Both the position numbers and the translations under genes were made by a program. Below are positions 21,704-33,295 of a stretch of 64,000 nucleotides of DNA, in pieces; the first letter of the stretch is position 1, and each line of letters begins with the position of its first letter. The notes below the pieces were generated by a model. That model was not told the origin of the DNA, did not search any database, and saw only the letters and a program-made list of their open reading frames with translations. Source of the DNA: Gadus chalcogrammus (Eukaryota; Chordata; Actinopteri; Gadiformes; Gadidae); the NCBI RefSeq assembly GCF_026213295.1, contig NC_079418.1, forward strand, positions 10,180,752-10,244,751, in the 5' to 3' direction.

Positions 21704-21964
21704 TCTGTTGTGGGTAGCCTATGTCTCCAGCGGTAGTCCTTCACAGAACTGTTGTGGGAAATCCCCCAAAAATGCTAATTGGCCGAGCAGGTAATGCCCC
21801 TGTGGTACATTAAGATAACCCCTTTCGATGCTCATCTGAATAACATCTCCTACCTTACATGTGTAAATTGAATTCCCCTGCATTGTTTATTAATGGCCAT
21901 TGTTTGGCCTATGTAAATCAGACCATTAGGGCCGTCTAGCACCATAGGGGGTCATCCCTATATT

Positions 21965-22910
21965 CCCCGGGTCCTATGTTCCCCGTTTTTCCCAAAAAGG
22001 GTCCTATGTTCCCCTGTAGCAATATATACCGTGGAGCATAGGACCCTTTTTTCTGAAAAAGGGTCCTATGCTCCCCACTGTTGCGGGGAACATAGGACCC
22101 TTTTCCCAGAAAAGGGTCCTATGCTCCCCGCAATCTATCAATCTTTAAAAATATTTAAACTTTGACGCGACATTCGCCTGATGACAGTCAATCAGCGTTC
22201 AACCGGCCAACTCAGTGCAGTGCAGGCCGGGGTGAACTGCAGCATGGAGGAGAAAGTGATTGTTGCCGTTTGCGACTCCCGGAGCTCTATATAGTATATA
22301 TAATAGTTTATATAATATCACGGCCAAAAGCTCTGTGGACCTCCGGATGGCCGTAGCCGGGGAGCTCTCGTAGGGATTGGGCTTCTCGGGGTTTGTTTAC
22401 CGGCGTTACTATGGTTTCCGGTCTTTGTGTGTTCCAACGGTTTATTAGGTAATAATAATAATAAATGAAATTTATATAGCGCTTAATGTGGTACTCTAAG
22501 ACGCTTTACATATTGCCCTATCAAAACTATGTAAGACAGACTAGGTATAAAAGAAAAACAGAGGTTAAACATGAAGAATAAGGTGGGAGTTAGGTGGGGA
22601 AGGCTAGTGTGAAAAGGTAGGCCTATCTAATAAATCTGTCTGATCAATACATTCACTGCCTCTTCCGTGGTCCTTACAATATTATGAATAGACTGCGTTG
22701 GGTTCTCCGACGTCCCTCGCTCTTCCACAAAAGGTAAAGACATGCAATGGTGGTTATCTCCGCCAGAATTTGGCAATAATGGTGGAAAAAGTAACAAGAC
22801 CAGGGAACATACATATCGGGGAACATTAGAACATAGGACCCTTTTTGGGAAAAGCGGGGAACATGGGACCCTTTTTTAAAAAAAATGATCCTATGTTCCC
22901 CAGGCTCTTA
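21965..22910. mobile_element. Unclassified element with repeated GGGTCCTATGTTCCCC termini
   Basis: Nine copies of GGGTCCTATGTTCCCC or close variants (CTCCCC, GGAACATAGGACCC and so on) occur in alternating orientation: six at 21968-22130 and three at 22812-22905. They bracket about 680 bp that includes a LINE-type 3' end fragment. Clustered inverted terminal motifs of this kind suggest a fold-back or MITE-like DNA element. I see no transposase and cannot define an exact target duplication. The superfamily is unknown to me. Confidence 0.65.
22448..22640 (-). repeat. LINE/SINE 3' tail fragment
   Basis: On the plus strand GGTAATAATAATAATAAATG leads into TTTATATAGCGCTT and TAAGACGCTTTACAT. This is the reverse complement of a common fish LINE or SINE 3' end with an (ATT)n tail. 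No coding part is attached. Confidence 0.55.
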
Positions 22911-23340
22911 TTGCCTTCAAACATCAACATGGTAAACTCCTTCACATTGGCCCTCATTTATCAAACGATCGTACGACAGAAAACGTGCGTAAAATGGACG
23001 TACGCTCATTTCAACGTTGAGCTTGACATTTATCAATTTGAACGTGAGCGCAGGCTGCGATGAAATCTCACGTCAGGTCTGAGCTCGTGTACGCAAGTTT
23101 TTTTGGCACAACACACGGGTATTTCAATGATGAATAGTGCAGCACAAGTAGCCCATGTTGAACATCTGTATTAATTACTAAATAAATTGGAATTAGCCCA
23201 GCCGTTCAAACAATTACAATCAAGTCAGGCCTAATTAAAAACAGTATTGCTATGAAAATAATTAGAATGTGACAGGTGAAATGTTTATTCAGCTGTCTAT
23301 ATTAACAGGAGCTTTGCCAAATAGGTGGTCGTGTCTCAGC

Positions 23341-24012
23341 GATGGCAGATCTGGCTCTGTTAGAGGACCTCAACGCACGTCTAAGACGAGAGAGTTTTTC
23401 GAGACCGCGCCGATTTTTTTATGGAGAGCGATGAATGGCTCTTGAGTCGTTTTCGTCTCCCAAGGCATCTCCTGATGGAGCTATGCAATGCTTTGGAGCC
23501 ACAGTTAAGGCGAGAAACTAGGCGATCAAACGCAATACCTGTGCCAGTGCAGGTTTGCTCTACCTTGGGGTTTTTGGCCACCGGGATCTAGCAGCGGGAG
23601 ATCGGGGACAGGTCTGCTATTTCCCAGCCAAGTATTAGCCGAACCATGCCAGCAGTTTTGGCAGCTATAATGTCCCTCTCCGAACGTTATATTAAATTCC
23701 CATATAATAACGATCAGCAAACTGGAATCAAACGGGATTTTTATGCTATTGCTAGGTTTCCAAATGTGATTGGTGCGGTTGATTGTACCCATGTGCGTAT
23801 GAACCATCTATTAATGATTACGCGTACATCAACCGCAAAAGCTACCATTCAGTTAATGTTCAGATTATTTGCGATGCCAGAATGTCAATCCTGAACATGG
23901 TAGCCCGATGGCCTGGGGGCACGCACAATTCTTTTATTTTCCAAAATAGCAACGTTGGGCATCGTCTACATCAGGGCGCACTACATGGTCAGAGTCATCT
24001 CGGTGAGTTACG
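23341..24012 (+). pseudogene. Harbinger transposase (HARBI1-like), truncated and mutated
   Basis: From MADLALLEDLNARLRRE the reading shifts frame to RDRADFFMESDEWLLSRFRL, then LRRETRRSNAIPVPVQ and LGFLATG, a TAG stop near 23588, then QREIGDRSAISQPSISRTM and RFPNVIGAVDCTHV, where the first catalytic Asp sits. A further frame shift leads to VNVQIICDARMSILNMVARW and PGGTHNSFI. In that last motif the second catalytic Asp of DDE_Tnp_4 proteins (THDS) is Asn. After HRLHQGALHG the conserved sequence ends, so the third acidic residue is lost. It is clearly dead. Confidence 0.83.
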
Positions 24013-24847
24013 CTGCAGTCCAGGGCCGTGCAGAGACCTTTGGAGGGGCAGGTGCTCAAAGTTAAAAAAGGGGCACATGGAGCACACATTTGAAACACGA
24101 TACAGAAGCATACCTTGCTATACAACCGGTTGAATTGTAGCAACCCATATTCATAAAGAATGTAACATGGAATCACAACATATACCATATCATTGTACAT
24201 ACTCATATATTTGTTAGAGGTCAGTGCAAAGCAAAATTAGTCTCTGTTTTACCTCATGGGTACATTGAACAGCTTCTGTTGGGGGGGTTGGTGAGGAGGC
24301 TGCTGCTGCTGATATTGCTGGAGGTGGGCTGTATTGATCTCAGTGTAGACACTAGAAAGAGCATGGGAGAGATAGTGGCTGTTATGTGATCATAACAAGT
24401 TGCAAAGATAACTAACATTGAAAATGGCTCACTGTGACCTACCTGCCATACTGCTGATAGTTTGGAGGAGATTACTTGCTGAGAGAGGCTGCAGCCAAGG
24501 CTGACTGCTTGAACTAAACAGAACAAGTTACTCATTCAAAGCCCATAATTCAAGCTGTGCACTAATTTAGGACATATGAAGATAATGCATTAGGTTGAAT
24601 TTAGATCACCATTAGACACTGGACTGTTTAACTGTGGCTACTCTTCCTGGAGTCCTTCCTTTTCAGTTTTAATCAAATTAGAGGACAAAAATTAAAATCA
24701 ATTCTGACACTTTATTTTAATTTCACAGCTTTATTTTTGTTTTCTAACCTCAGTACTGTATTTATTAACAGACACATATTCATATTGTATAGCTAACTGT
24801 AACTGAAAGGGGAACATTAATAATGGGAGAAAGATAATAGAGAAGGG

Positions 24848-25030
24848 GTGGGTGTGTCTGTCTGTCTGTGTCTGAACCTGTCTCTCTGTGTTTGTCTGTT
24901 TGTTTGTCTGTCTGTCTGTCTGTGTCTCTGTCAGTGTCTGTATCTGTCTGTCTGTGTCTGTCTGTCTGTATCTGTTTGTCAGTGTCTGTCTGTGTCTGTT
25001 TGTCAGTGTCTGTCTGGTCTGTCTGTGTCT
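24848..25030. repeat. (TCTG)n-type microsatellite in transposase C-terminus
   Basis: Imperfect TCTG/TGTC repeats cover about 180 bp. On the minus strand the hAT transposase frame passes through them, adding residues such as [16 protein letters not shown] before its stop at 24780. Confidence 0.9.
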
Positions 25031-27481
25031 CTGAGTTTTCACAGTGGCATTTTTCTTTGTTGCAGTTATAACAGCAACTTCCTGTTGCCCATGCTCTGAA
25101 AATGTCAATGACTTCACTGAGGTTGATTGGAATATCCTTTTCAATTGCCAGTAAAAGAAGCTCTGACAACCTCTCCTCTGTGCAAAGGGTGCGAAGTTTT
25201 GTTTTCACCAGCTTCAGTTTTGAGAAAGAACGTTCAACAGTTGCTGTAGAAACCGGAAGGGTGCCATATGTCTTCAGCAGCTCAGTCAAGTTAGGGAAAA
25301 CCAGATGTGCATTGTTTTCTTTGACCACTGAAAGAATAGATGTCACACTGATGGGTGAGGGGCATGAGTATGAAGTATGGAAGACCTTAAGTTCTGTCTG
25401 CAATTTGTCTTCTTCTTCAATGTTGTAGAACTGGCAGAGTTTCTTCACAGCTTGCAGTGCCTCTGTTGGAATTTGTGCTGTTTTCCAGTTCTCTGGGACT
25501 GTCAGGCAGTGGAGGGCATTCAGGATTTCCCATGTGGAGTTATCTTCTGCTTTAAAGCGTCTCTGAAGCTCTTGTGTCATTGTGTCCACAAAAATGTAAT
25601 ACACTTTAACACGGTAGTAGTCTTGCAAAGTAGGGAATGTGTGGTCAGCAGTAGCTGTTGTGGCAATGACCTTGAACTTTGCTGGCATTTTCCTCCTCCT
25701 AGCTTGACCAGGAATCTCAGTTGGGGGGTCCAGGCCCACTGATGCAGCCTTCTCTGTAGCGTGTTTATACATGTTCTCAAACTCCTCCTCTGTTCTGCTG
25801 TGGGCCAGCCTCTGAAAAACTCCATCAACAACTTTGTATGCTGCAGCCAGGTCTATATCTTTCTGCTGCAAAGCATCAGAGGCCATTGCAGTCACCGGGA
25901 AGATTGGACAGGTGATCTCCAGACACAGTAAGAATTCAAAGTTGATGCTCTTGAGAAGAATCATTGCATCACCTGCTGAAGAGTCTGGTCGGTCTTGTTG
26001 TGTCATTTCCTCAAGAAACTGCATGACAGCTGGGAGGACCTTCCTTAGAGTGCGAAGGGCAGTTTCTCTGCAGGCCCACCGCGTGTCTGACAGCTTCTGC
26101 AGCTCCAATGGACGCTGATCAGGGTACATCGTCTTCTGCATTTCAGTAAATGCAGAGTGTCGTTTGGATGAGTTGGCCACAAAGGCATAAAGTTTTTCAA
26201 CTAAGTTGAAAAAGCTGACAAAACAGATGTTAGACTTTGCACTTTCAACTAACACCAGATTAAGGCAATGTGCCTGACAGTGTACATACAAGGCCTTTGG
26301 ATTTCTTTTTAGAATTCTTGACTGAAGTCCCTTAAAGCGTCCGCTCATGTTTGCAGCACCATCATACCCTTGACCCCGGATGTTTTCCAACTTCAGATCA
26401 TTTTCTTCCAGTAGAGCTATCACTACCTTTTCAAGAGCATCTCCACTTGTGGCATGAACGTTACACACCTGAAGAAAGCGCTCCTTGATTTGCATGTTAT
26501 GCACATACCTGATAACAAAAGAAACCTGTTCAGTGTGTGCAGCATCTGTGGTTTCATCCATGAGAATTGAAAAGGTTTTGCTCTCTTGGATTTCTTTTTG
26601 GATTACTCGTTTGACTGATATGGCCAAAGCTTTGATCATATCATTCTGACTTCTGTTGGAGAGGAGGTCTTTTACCAGGTCCCTGCTTCTCTTTTATGGC
26701 TTCCAGGTGTAATTTAATTACACTGTCATATTTGCTAAACAGCTCCACCAACTCTAGGAAATTACCTCGATTTTGGCTTGACAGGGTCTCATCGTCCCCT
26801 CTAAAAGGCATGCCCTGTCTTGCCAGGTAAAGAGTGGTGGCTAGTAAGCGGGACAAGATTTCTCTGTTTTTTTCTCTTTCCCTGTCTTTAGCAGCTTGTG
26901 ATGCACGGTCACTCATTTCGAAAGCTGCCTCCAGTGATCCCTTTTTAAGTTGTTCCACCTCACCATACCACACATGTGTGATTCTGAGGCACTGTGCTCT
27001 TTAATTCTCTCCAGAGCCTTTCTCCACCGATTAACTCCTTCTGATTTCCATGTTTTGCGGCCTGTGTATTTTTCCTCACTCAAAAAAAGACGGCAGCTGA
27101 AACAAAACATGGCGTCAAGACTTGGGGATTACTCTAGCCATGCGTTGTTCTGATACCATTTCTTTTGAAATGATCGCCCCTCTTCATTTTTTGGAAAGGA
27201 TGAGAGCGCTGGTTGACAGGGTCCAGTACTGTTGCAAAACTGAATGAAGGCCTCATCACATTTGATGTTTAATTGTAGGACATGGGCAGGATCATTTGGG
27301 TGGGTAAGTCCAAGTAGGTGTGACAATGTTTGCCTCCCTCTGGTTTCAGTCTCCTCCTGGCTAGCTGCTCCCTCTACCTCAACATTCTGTGTGGGCTCCT
27401 CAATAACCTCTGGCACCTTTCCTCCAGCCTCTGTCTCCTCCTGGGTTTCTGTTCCCAGGAAACTCATTTCTCTGAGGCACA

Positions 27482-27606
27482 GTGTCTTCCTCTTTCTCTC
27501 CTTCCATCTCCTCCTCCTTCTCTCCTTCCATCTCCTCTTTCTCTCCTTCTATCTCCTCTTTCTCTCCTTCCATCTCCTCCTCTTTCTCTCCTTCCATCTC
27601 CTCATC
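27482..27606. repeat. Glu-rich coding tandem repeat
   Basis: Repeats of CTCCTTCCATCTCCTCTTTC and variants encode, on the minus strand, EMEGEKEE units in the N-terminal part of the hAT transposase. The likely frameshift near 27470 lies at its edge. Confidence 0.85.
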
Positions 27607-28899
27607 TGACCTTTCATCACTCACTCCCTGTCCATCTGGGAACAAGGCACAATTTGCTCTTGGATTAGTCTAATTAACACCTCTTACACCTAACCATTAA
27701 TCAATAATAATAATCAATCAATCAATCAATAATTAACCCACCATACATAATGATAGATAATGTAACAGAACAACATTGAAATTGTGTTTGTTACTGTTGT
27801 TTTCTCAAACTGAATACCTCTGCAATGTAAATAACTGGTGCATCTGTTATTCTTACCTTTTGTGCTCTTTGTCATCCAACTGGTGAGTGATCCACTGCCT
27901 TTCGCAGCCTCACGCAGCTCCTTTTGTTTTTGTTTTAACCTCCTCTCCTTACGAGGCATCTCTGCAGAATGAAATATGATCGTTAAACTACAATCTGATG
28001 CACATAAAACACACACACAGACAGTGACATTTCATACCTTTTCAAAAATTGTACTGTATAGCCACAAATTTAGGCTAATCCATTCATAATCTGCCCTTTA
28101 TTATTCCTAGTGCTACTAATAAAGTAAAAAAATACAAATATTTTTTTATTCTTTTATTCAATTTGACTATTGACTTTGCGCAAGACAACAAGGTTCTAAA
28201 AGTTATATAATTTGTATGTATAGCTATTATATTTAATTTGTGTGTAAATGTTATAAATAAACAAGTACTGATGTTTAAATGAGAGGTTGAGAAAATCAAA
28301 ACTCAAATTCTTCTATTATTGTTGTATTTATACTGTAGGCTAATAGTTGCATAGTTTTAGTGAAATAACATAGTCTATGCCTCATTGCCTCTAGAAACAT
28401 AGGGAAAAACAGCTTGACAGTAAAATAACACATGATATCTCTCTAATGCACTTTGCCCATGACAAGAGAAACATACAGAAACAACAACAAAAAAAGTTTG
28501 ATGTACTTTTTCCCCACAGCAGGCTGTGTGTGGTTAACTAGCGGCTATAATTTGTGAGAGGTCTGTGTGCAGATTTGGATGATACAGAGGATGCTCATTG
28601 CTCACTTCACTTTGTCAGTCATCTTGCAAGAATACACCGTGCACAAACGAATACCGCTGCAGAACCTACTCACCGGACCAGTTGTTCACTCCCTCGGGTC
28701 TTCTTCGGTTTAACGAGACTAGTAGTGGCCGTCTCCAGCAGCTTAGCGAGCAGGGCACGTCTGGGCACGTCAGGGCAGTGAGGGCAGCGTGAGGGCACGT
28801 TGTGGATCATGTGACCGACCAAGGTGGATCTAAATTATTATTATTATTAATTATTTTGTTTTATTTATTATTATTTTGGGCCACAGAGACGGACTTTCT

Positions 28900-28932
<33 letters not shown>

Positions 28933-29030
28933 AACACACACTGACAAAAGGGCACTTTGGGCATCAAGGGGCAAAGGGGCAGGTGATCAAGCCCCCTCCG
29001 CCCCCCACTCTGCACGTGCCTGCTGCAGTC

Positions 29031-29470
29031 GCACTGCACCGGCCTCCTCCCGTTTCTTGCTTGGCCCCCTTCACAGCCGCAACACGTTTTTTGGTGCTGA
29101 GCTTCATGTCGGACCATTTGTTCTTCACCTTATTCGGAATTAAATAACTTTCACGCAATGCAAACAATAGCATATATGTGAAATGTTTTAAGCTGGATAA
29201 CAGAAATTTTACATTTAATTTATTATTTAAATAATTTAATTAACAAACCTCTTCCGTAGCCCGACGAACATTGGAAACACTATTCACTGCAACAGTTATT
29301 TCCTTCCATATAGCATTCTTTTGCTGGCCTTTAATGCCGGCTTTTAGGCTACCAAACAAAACCAGACGGTTTGCATCCACCAGTGACCCGAGGCGAGCAT
29401 CTCCATTTCGGTCTCGGAAAAATTCCTCCTTTTTTTTTTTACCGTTGGACGTTTCTCCATGTCGTAAAAG
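29031..29470 (-). pseudogene. Myb/SANT-like gene of the Harbinger element
   Basis: Exon 1 (about 29462-29250) reads KRRNFSETEMEML, then after a frameshift RLGSLVDANRLVLFGSLKAG and QQKNAIWKEITVAVNSVSNV with RRATEE before a GT donor. Exon 2 begins after an AG near 29127 with VKNKWSDMKLSTKKRVAAVK and is cut at the hAT target duplication (29023-29030). This is the Myb-like DNA-binding partner of Harbinger transposases. The frameshift in exon 1 and the hAT insertion make it non-functional. Continuation after the hAT would be on the minus strand below 24013. Confidence 0.8.
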
Positions 29471-29687
29471 TTAGGGGCGAGACTTCTGAAGACGTGCTTT
29501 TATATGGGCGTGTTACGTTAATTACGATCGATCTCAGCCGCCGTATTTATCAACACCAAGATCCTTCGTACGCTGGGATTGGTGTGATACGAAAGTTTCG
29601 TGAATCTCACGTGGGTCCTATCATAAGATGAATCATGCGTTCAGATTTGCGCTCATTTCTACGTTCCTTTGATAAATGAGGGCCATT

Positions 29688-29890
29688 TTGATCATGTTAG
29701 TTCCATAAACAGTATCAAACATTCATGCACTGATAGAAGAATGGAGTTGGTCTGCAAGGGTAGTTCTAATATTATTTACTTGGGCAGTGTGCTGTCAGGC
29801 ACCTTCATTACCTTTTTAAGAATGTTTTTGCCATTGTAATAGACAAATTGGGCCAACATGACAAACTGATTTATAAAATCATTTATATAT
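29688..29890. other. No gene recognised
   Basis: Short spacer between the Harbinger end and a solo LTR; only chance ORFs. Confidence 0.5.
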
Positions 29891-30604
29891 TGTTGGGAAA
29901 AATAACCTGATGAGCACATCACATGACAGACACATTACAATATAGTCAACTCTTGCTCTAACCCAACGAACACAAACATGATAATATATAGTCAGGTCAA
30001 GGCCAGAGCCGAAGGCCCCATTTCCCAGGCAGATGGTGGACACTCAGACAATGCACCAGTCATCCTCAAGAACGGGAGAGCCACATTAATTTATCACACA
30101 GGAGACATTTTGAGAGCTCTTCCCCGTTAGGAGGAACCAAGAGATACCTCTGCCCACACCAGGGGCCTGAGAGCCACATTAAATTATCACACACGAGACA
30201 TTTCAGGGGGGCACTCCCCGTTTTAATTTATCACACCGGAGACACGAGGAACTCTCCCCCGTTACGAAGCTCTCTCAGGGCCTGGGAGCCAAGACCAAGC
30301 AAAACACACAGAACCACACACACCTCAAACGCACACACCTCATCGAGAGGAGGATACAGCATAAAAACTGTACCACACAGGGACTCTTCCTCTTCTTCTG
30401 AAGCAGACCTTCCACGGAGGCGAAGCTCCGGACGAACCATCAGCGCTGATTAGGGACTTAGACATATTCGATTTCTCACGCTTTACTCTGTATAACCGAT
30501 GCCACTTTACTTAATAAATCCAAGGTCCTCGTGCCGATAGACTTTATTACCTCTCCGTCTCATTTCATCTGGTCCAGTAACTAGACAGACCGTTTTTCCC
30601 CACA
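29891..30604 (+). mobile_element. Solo LTR 1 (714 bp)
   Basis: It starts TGTTGGGAAAAATAACC and ends TTTTTCCCCACA, with TG...CA borders and a 4-bp duplication ATAT at 29887-29890 and 30605-30608. The upstream part contains about three ~70-bp imperfect repeats each with AGCCACATTAA and ATTATCACAC, likely enhancer repeats. A TATA-like CATAAAAACTG lies near 30360 and an AATAAA signal near 30513. No internal retroelement sequence is attached. The duplication size and layout suit a retrovirus-like (ERV1) LTR, which is inference. Confidence 0.9.
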
Positions 30605-30877
30605 ATATGAAACCAGGAACTGAATACAAGGGGCATGAAAACAAGGTAAACAAACACATGGTTAACAAAGGAAATGACAGGAAGAACAGACATAGAAACA
30701 CATGAGAAACTACAGTACTAGCTACAAGTAAAACGCAATAACTTAATAACACAATGTAGAAACGAACCCACTACCCATGAAAGAACGAGGAAAAAGGGTA
30801 GGCAAATATATTTTATTATTTTTAAATGAACAGATTCTTTTTGTTTTTAAAGAACAAAAAAAGACAAAACTAAAAAG

Positions 30878-31132
30878 CTAAATTTTCCCAAAACCCAATG
30901 ACCCCCTCAGTTCAAGACCCATTAATTCCCTGAACTCCGTTTCACATTCCATACCCCTGGGGAGAAACAGAGAGGCAAAGGTGGAGGCAAAGGGGATGCG
31001 TTTAACTCCTGGCTCCTGATCATAAAAATTGATCAAGCAACGGTCGGAAAATCCAGGCGGGGGGAGGCAGTCTGCTCCGGTGAGGAAAATCTTGATTTGC
31101 AAGGTCTTCGAATTTGAAATCCACAACACCCT
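30878..31132 (-). pseudogene. HECT pseudogene: terminal exon, catalytic Cys replaced
   Basis: Starts after TCTGCAG with EGVVDFKFEDL, shifts frame, then IFLTGADCLPPPGFSDR and a C-terminus ending GSLGFGKI and TAG. The family places its ubiquitin-accepting Cys in an A-x-T-C block. The aligned block here is FASTFASLFLP, so Cys is Phe. One inserted base near 31105 also disrupts the frame. Confidence 0.72.
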
Positions 31133-31647
31133 CTGCAGACATCAGTTCAAAGTAATTAAACAAAGTCATCTTAAACAAGTGTTTTATATATTTTGTCAGT
31201 TATGTCCTATCCCCACTTCTGTAATGGTTTAAATGTTATGTGAAAATGCAGTACAGTTTAGGATCTTAAGTCTGAGAGTAGAGTAAATCAGGCCACATTA
31301 AACCATGTTGCATTCATATTACGATAGTTAGATATGTATATTACGTTGAATTCCTCAAGCAAGACATATTTGGACCTTGATATGTGATTCAAACATGATG
31401 CAGGAGCCAACAATCTATACACTAATTTATTTACAGCTCTGTAGGATGATGAAGGCAGCCAAGAGCTAGTTTGAAACAGACCATCACGCAACTAATCCTC
31501 TCCTCATTTACACGGTAATTGTCAAGAAGAGTCAAGATCAAAGTCAGGAAAGCATCAGACCCAGACTAATAGGCATAGTCTGTCAATGGAATGATAAATG
31601 ACAATGCCAAAAAGTGATTCAGAATTTAACAATACCACGGCACACAC

Positions 31648-31885
31648 CTTCAATGGCCAACAGCCAGTCCTCAAATAGAGAGAGGGTGCTTTCCTCCATC
31701 TCCCACCTGTTGCTTCCTTCTTCGCTCCTTGCTTTGTCAAAAAGCGACAGAAGGTTGCACCGGGTGAGTTTTCCCCAGTGTGAGTGAAGACAGGAGCAAA
31801 CTGCCTCCAGTAGGACTTCACCAGGTCCCAGAATCGGCCACAAGCATTCATGCCAGGTGTAAATTGCTTGATCATGCTTGCAACT
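31648..31885 (-). pseudogene. HECT pseudogene: exon with single-base deletion
   Basis: Reads FTPGMNACGRFWDLVKSYWR and QFAPVFTHTG, then needs a shift to read LTRCNLLSLFDKARSEEGSN and RWEMEESTLSLFEDWLL. Exon length gives the wrong phase for the next exon by exactly one base, which independently supports one lost base in the AAAA run near 31770. Confidence 0.7.
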
Positions 31886-32608
31886 CTGTTGAATATATGG
31901 TTAGCCAGTTTATTTTGGAATCATGCCAGGTCATGTAATTACAACAACTTTTATTTGTAAACAGTTTGCATTTACAGTTTGTAAATTACTCCATGAGGTC
32001 TCAAGAGTGAACTGAAAAAGCTTAGAAAATACAAAGACATGGTCTCGCTCTCTGTGGAAATTAGTTATTCAAAACACTTGTTTCACACGCTCATGTACAC
32101 AAACTTCAATTTTCCTGAACAAAGTTATAGCAGTAATACATGCAGGCCACACCAACAAACCCTTTCAGGGAAGTACAGTATATACAGGCCATCACCTCCC
32201 AATTATGAAAACAGTCTGTAATTTTGCACAAAGTAAAACAATCTTACAGATGAAAAATGAAATGCGCCACAACTCTGTTAAGGACTTGTGGGAGATCTTT
32301 GAGGTTGGCCGTGTAGACTGTTGGCACACCACAGCCAGCAATCCAGTCCCCACACATCTGTTTCAGGGTCTCCAGGTCCTCCTCGGTGCTGCAGGTCTTA
32401 ATCTTTACAATGTGAGATTGACATTATGGGGGACATAGAAGGTGAGCATTGTGAATTCCAGAGTATTTGGTTGTTTTCTTGTATTTTCATGTTGCACTAT
32501 AATTGCGAATGTGCATACTTGCAATAAATGCTAAGAGTCATACATAAATGGCATTGCACTTTGTTCTTAGAGGTTGTAACACACCTGAAGTAGTACTCTT
32601 AGTGTTAC

Positions 32609-32879
32609 CTGGTCTATCTTGCTCTGGTTCTCATTCTCAATTTGGACAAGCCCAAGGTCCAATTTCGTGAGGTCCACCTCCTGGCTGCACATGAGTGCAA
32701 AAAGGGAATAATTGAGACATCGGAGGCCTGGTCCATTGTGGATAATGGACCAGGCCGTAAGTTTTCCCGCCGTGAAAAACTTATTCTGGTCCAGGGCTTG
32801 TAGATCATATGCAAAAGAAAGCTCTCCAGGCCTTCCGTCAAAGATCCCCAGGAAGCTCTGTACCTCGAGCATCAGCAAC
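32609..32879 (-). pseudogene. HECT pseudogene: intact 90-codon exon
   Basis: AG acceptor (TTACAG) and GT donor (CAG|GTAAC). The frame is open throughout: LLMLEVQSFLGIFDGRPGEL, FTAGKLTAWSIIHNGPGLRC and LNYSLFALMCSQEVD. It follows the HECT order after GGPRREFFR and is the best-preserved exon of the gene. Confidence 0.75.
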
Positions 32880-33115
32880 CTGTAACAAAGTGTTAAGGGA
32901 AATTTGTTTCGAATAGCATACATGATAGGGTGGTTGACACGATCTGGCATATAGGAACCAAGTGCAGGACAAAATTAGCTTGTGAATCCAGACAAAACTT
33001 TACTTAACTAAGCACAGGAACAGATTGTGACAAACATGAAAAATGACCAAATGACAAGGCACAGGATTCAGGAAACTTACCAAGGCACATGGTAGAATCA
33101 ATAGTTATTGCTCAC

Positions 33116-33295
33116 CTAAAAAACTCCCTCCTAGGCCCGCCGTAGTCGGCTGCCATCTCAGAAACTAATTCAACTGACGGCTCTTTGTGCCAGCCAAAGT
33201 AGGTCTTTGAGAGTGCAGCACAGGCACTTCTCAGGACATATCGCCTCCTGGCAATCACTGAAGGTGCTGAGAATTGCCTTGATGTCCACATTGTC
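33116..33295 (-). pseudogene. HECT pseudogene: exon opening the HECT domain
   Basis: Flanked by AG acceptor (TATAG) and GT donor (AG|GTGAGC). The first part reads DNVDIKAILSTFS, and one frame over it becomes ARRRYVLRSACAALSKTYFG, then EMAADYGGPRREFFR. The last motif (GGPRREFF) marks the start of HECT domains. The split reading shows a single-base indel near 33255. Confidence 0.7.

Larger units (their letters stand above)
24780..27959 (-). pseudogene. hAT transposase (DUF4371/ZMYM1-like)
   Basis: Exon 1 (27959-27857) gives MPRKERRLKQKQKELREAAK and ends at an AG|GTAAG donor. Exon 2 starts at 27635 after CCCAG, keeping frame (DGQGVSDERSDEE). Then come an acidic EMEGEKEE repeat, a TTF-type zinc finger (MFCFSCRLFLSEEKYTG), the DUF4371 part and a long open catalytic block (26639-24780) with SILMDETTDAAHTEQVSFV, RGQGYDGAANMSG, HCQAHCLNLV and the dimerisation end STATVERSFSKLKLVKT. 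Lesions: frameshift near 27470, TAA near 27134, frameshifts near 26965 and 26670. The C-terminus runs into a (TCTG)n microsatellite read as Asp/Thr/Gln/Arg repeats. Confidence 0.88.
24021..29022 (-). mobile_element. hAT transposon (5002 bp), ZMYM-like, nested in Harbinger
   Basis: Ends are CAGGGCCGTGCAGAG at 24021 and the complement of CAGGCACGTGCAGAG at 29022. The 8-bp target duplication CTGCAGTC is perfect at 24013-24020 and 29023-29030. It contains one minus-strand transposase gene with a short first exon. It inserted where the two Harbinger genes converge, splitting the Myb-like exon. Confidence 0.95.
22949..29684 (+). mobile_element. Harbinger-type transposon, broken by a nested hAT
   Basis: Terminal inverted repeats GGCCCTCATTTATCAAA start at 22949 and end, in complement, at 29684. 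Both sides have the trinucleotide ATT (22946-22948 and 29685-29687). Two convergent genes fit the PIF/Harbinger plan: a DDE transposase on the plus strand (23341-24012) and a Myb-like protein on the minus strand (29031-29470). The region between them holds a 5-kb hAT insertion, and the 3' third of the transposase gene is missing, so an internal deletion probably preceded the hAT. ATT is not the family's usual TWA duplication, so the boundary could be off by a base. Confidence 0.85.
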
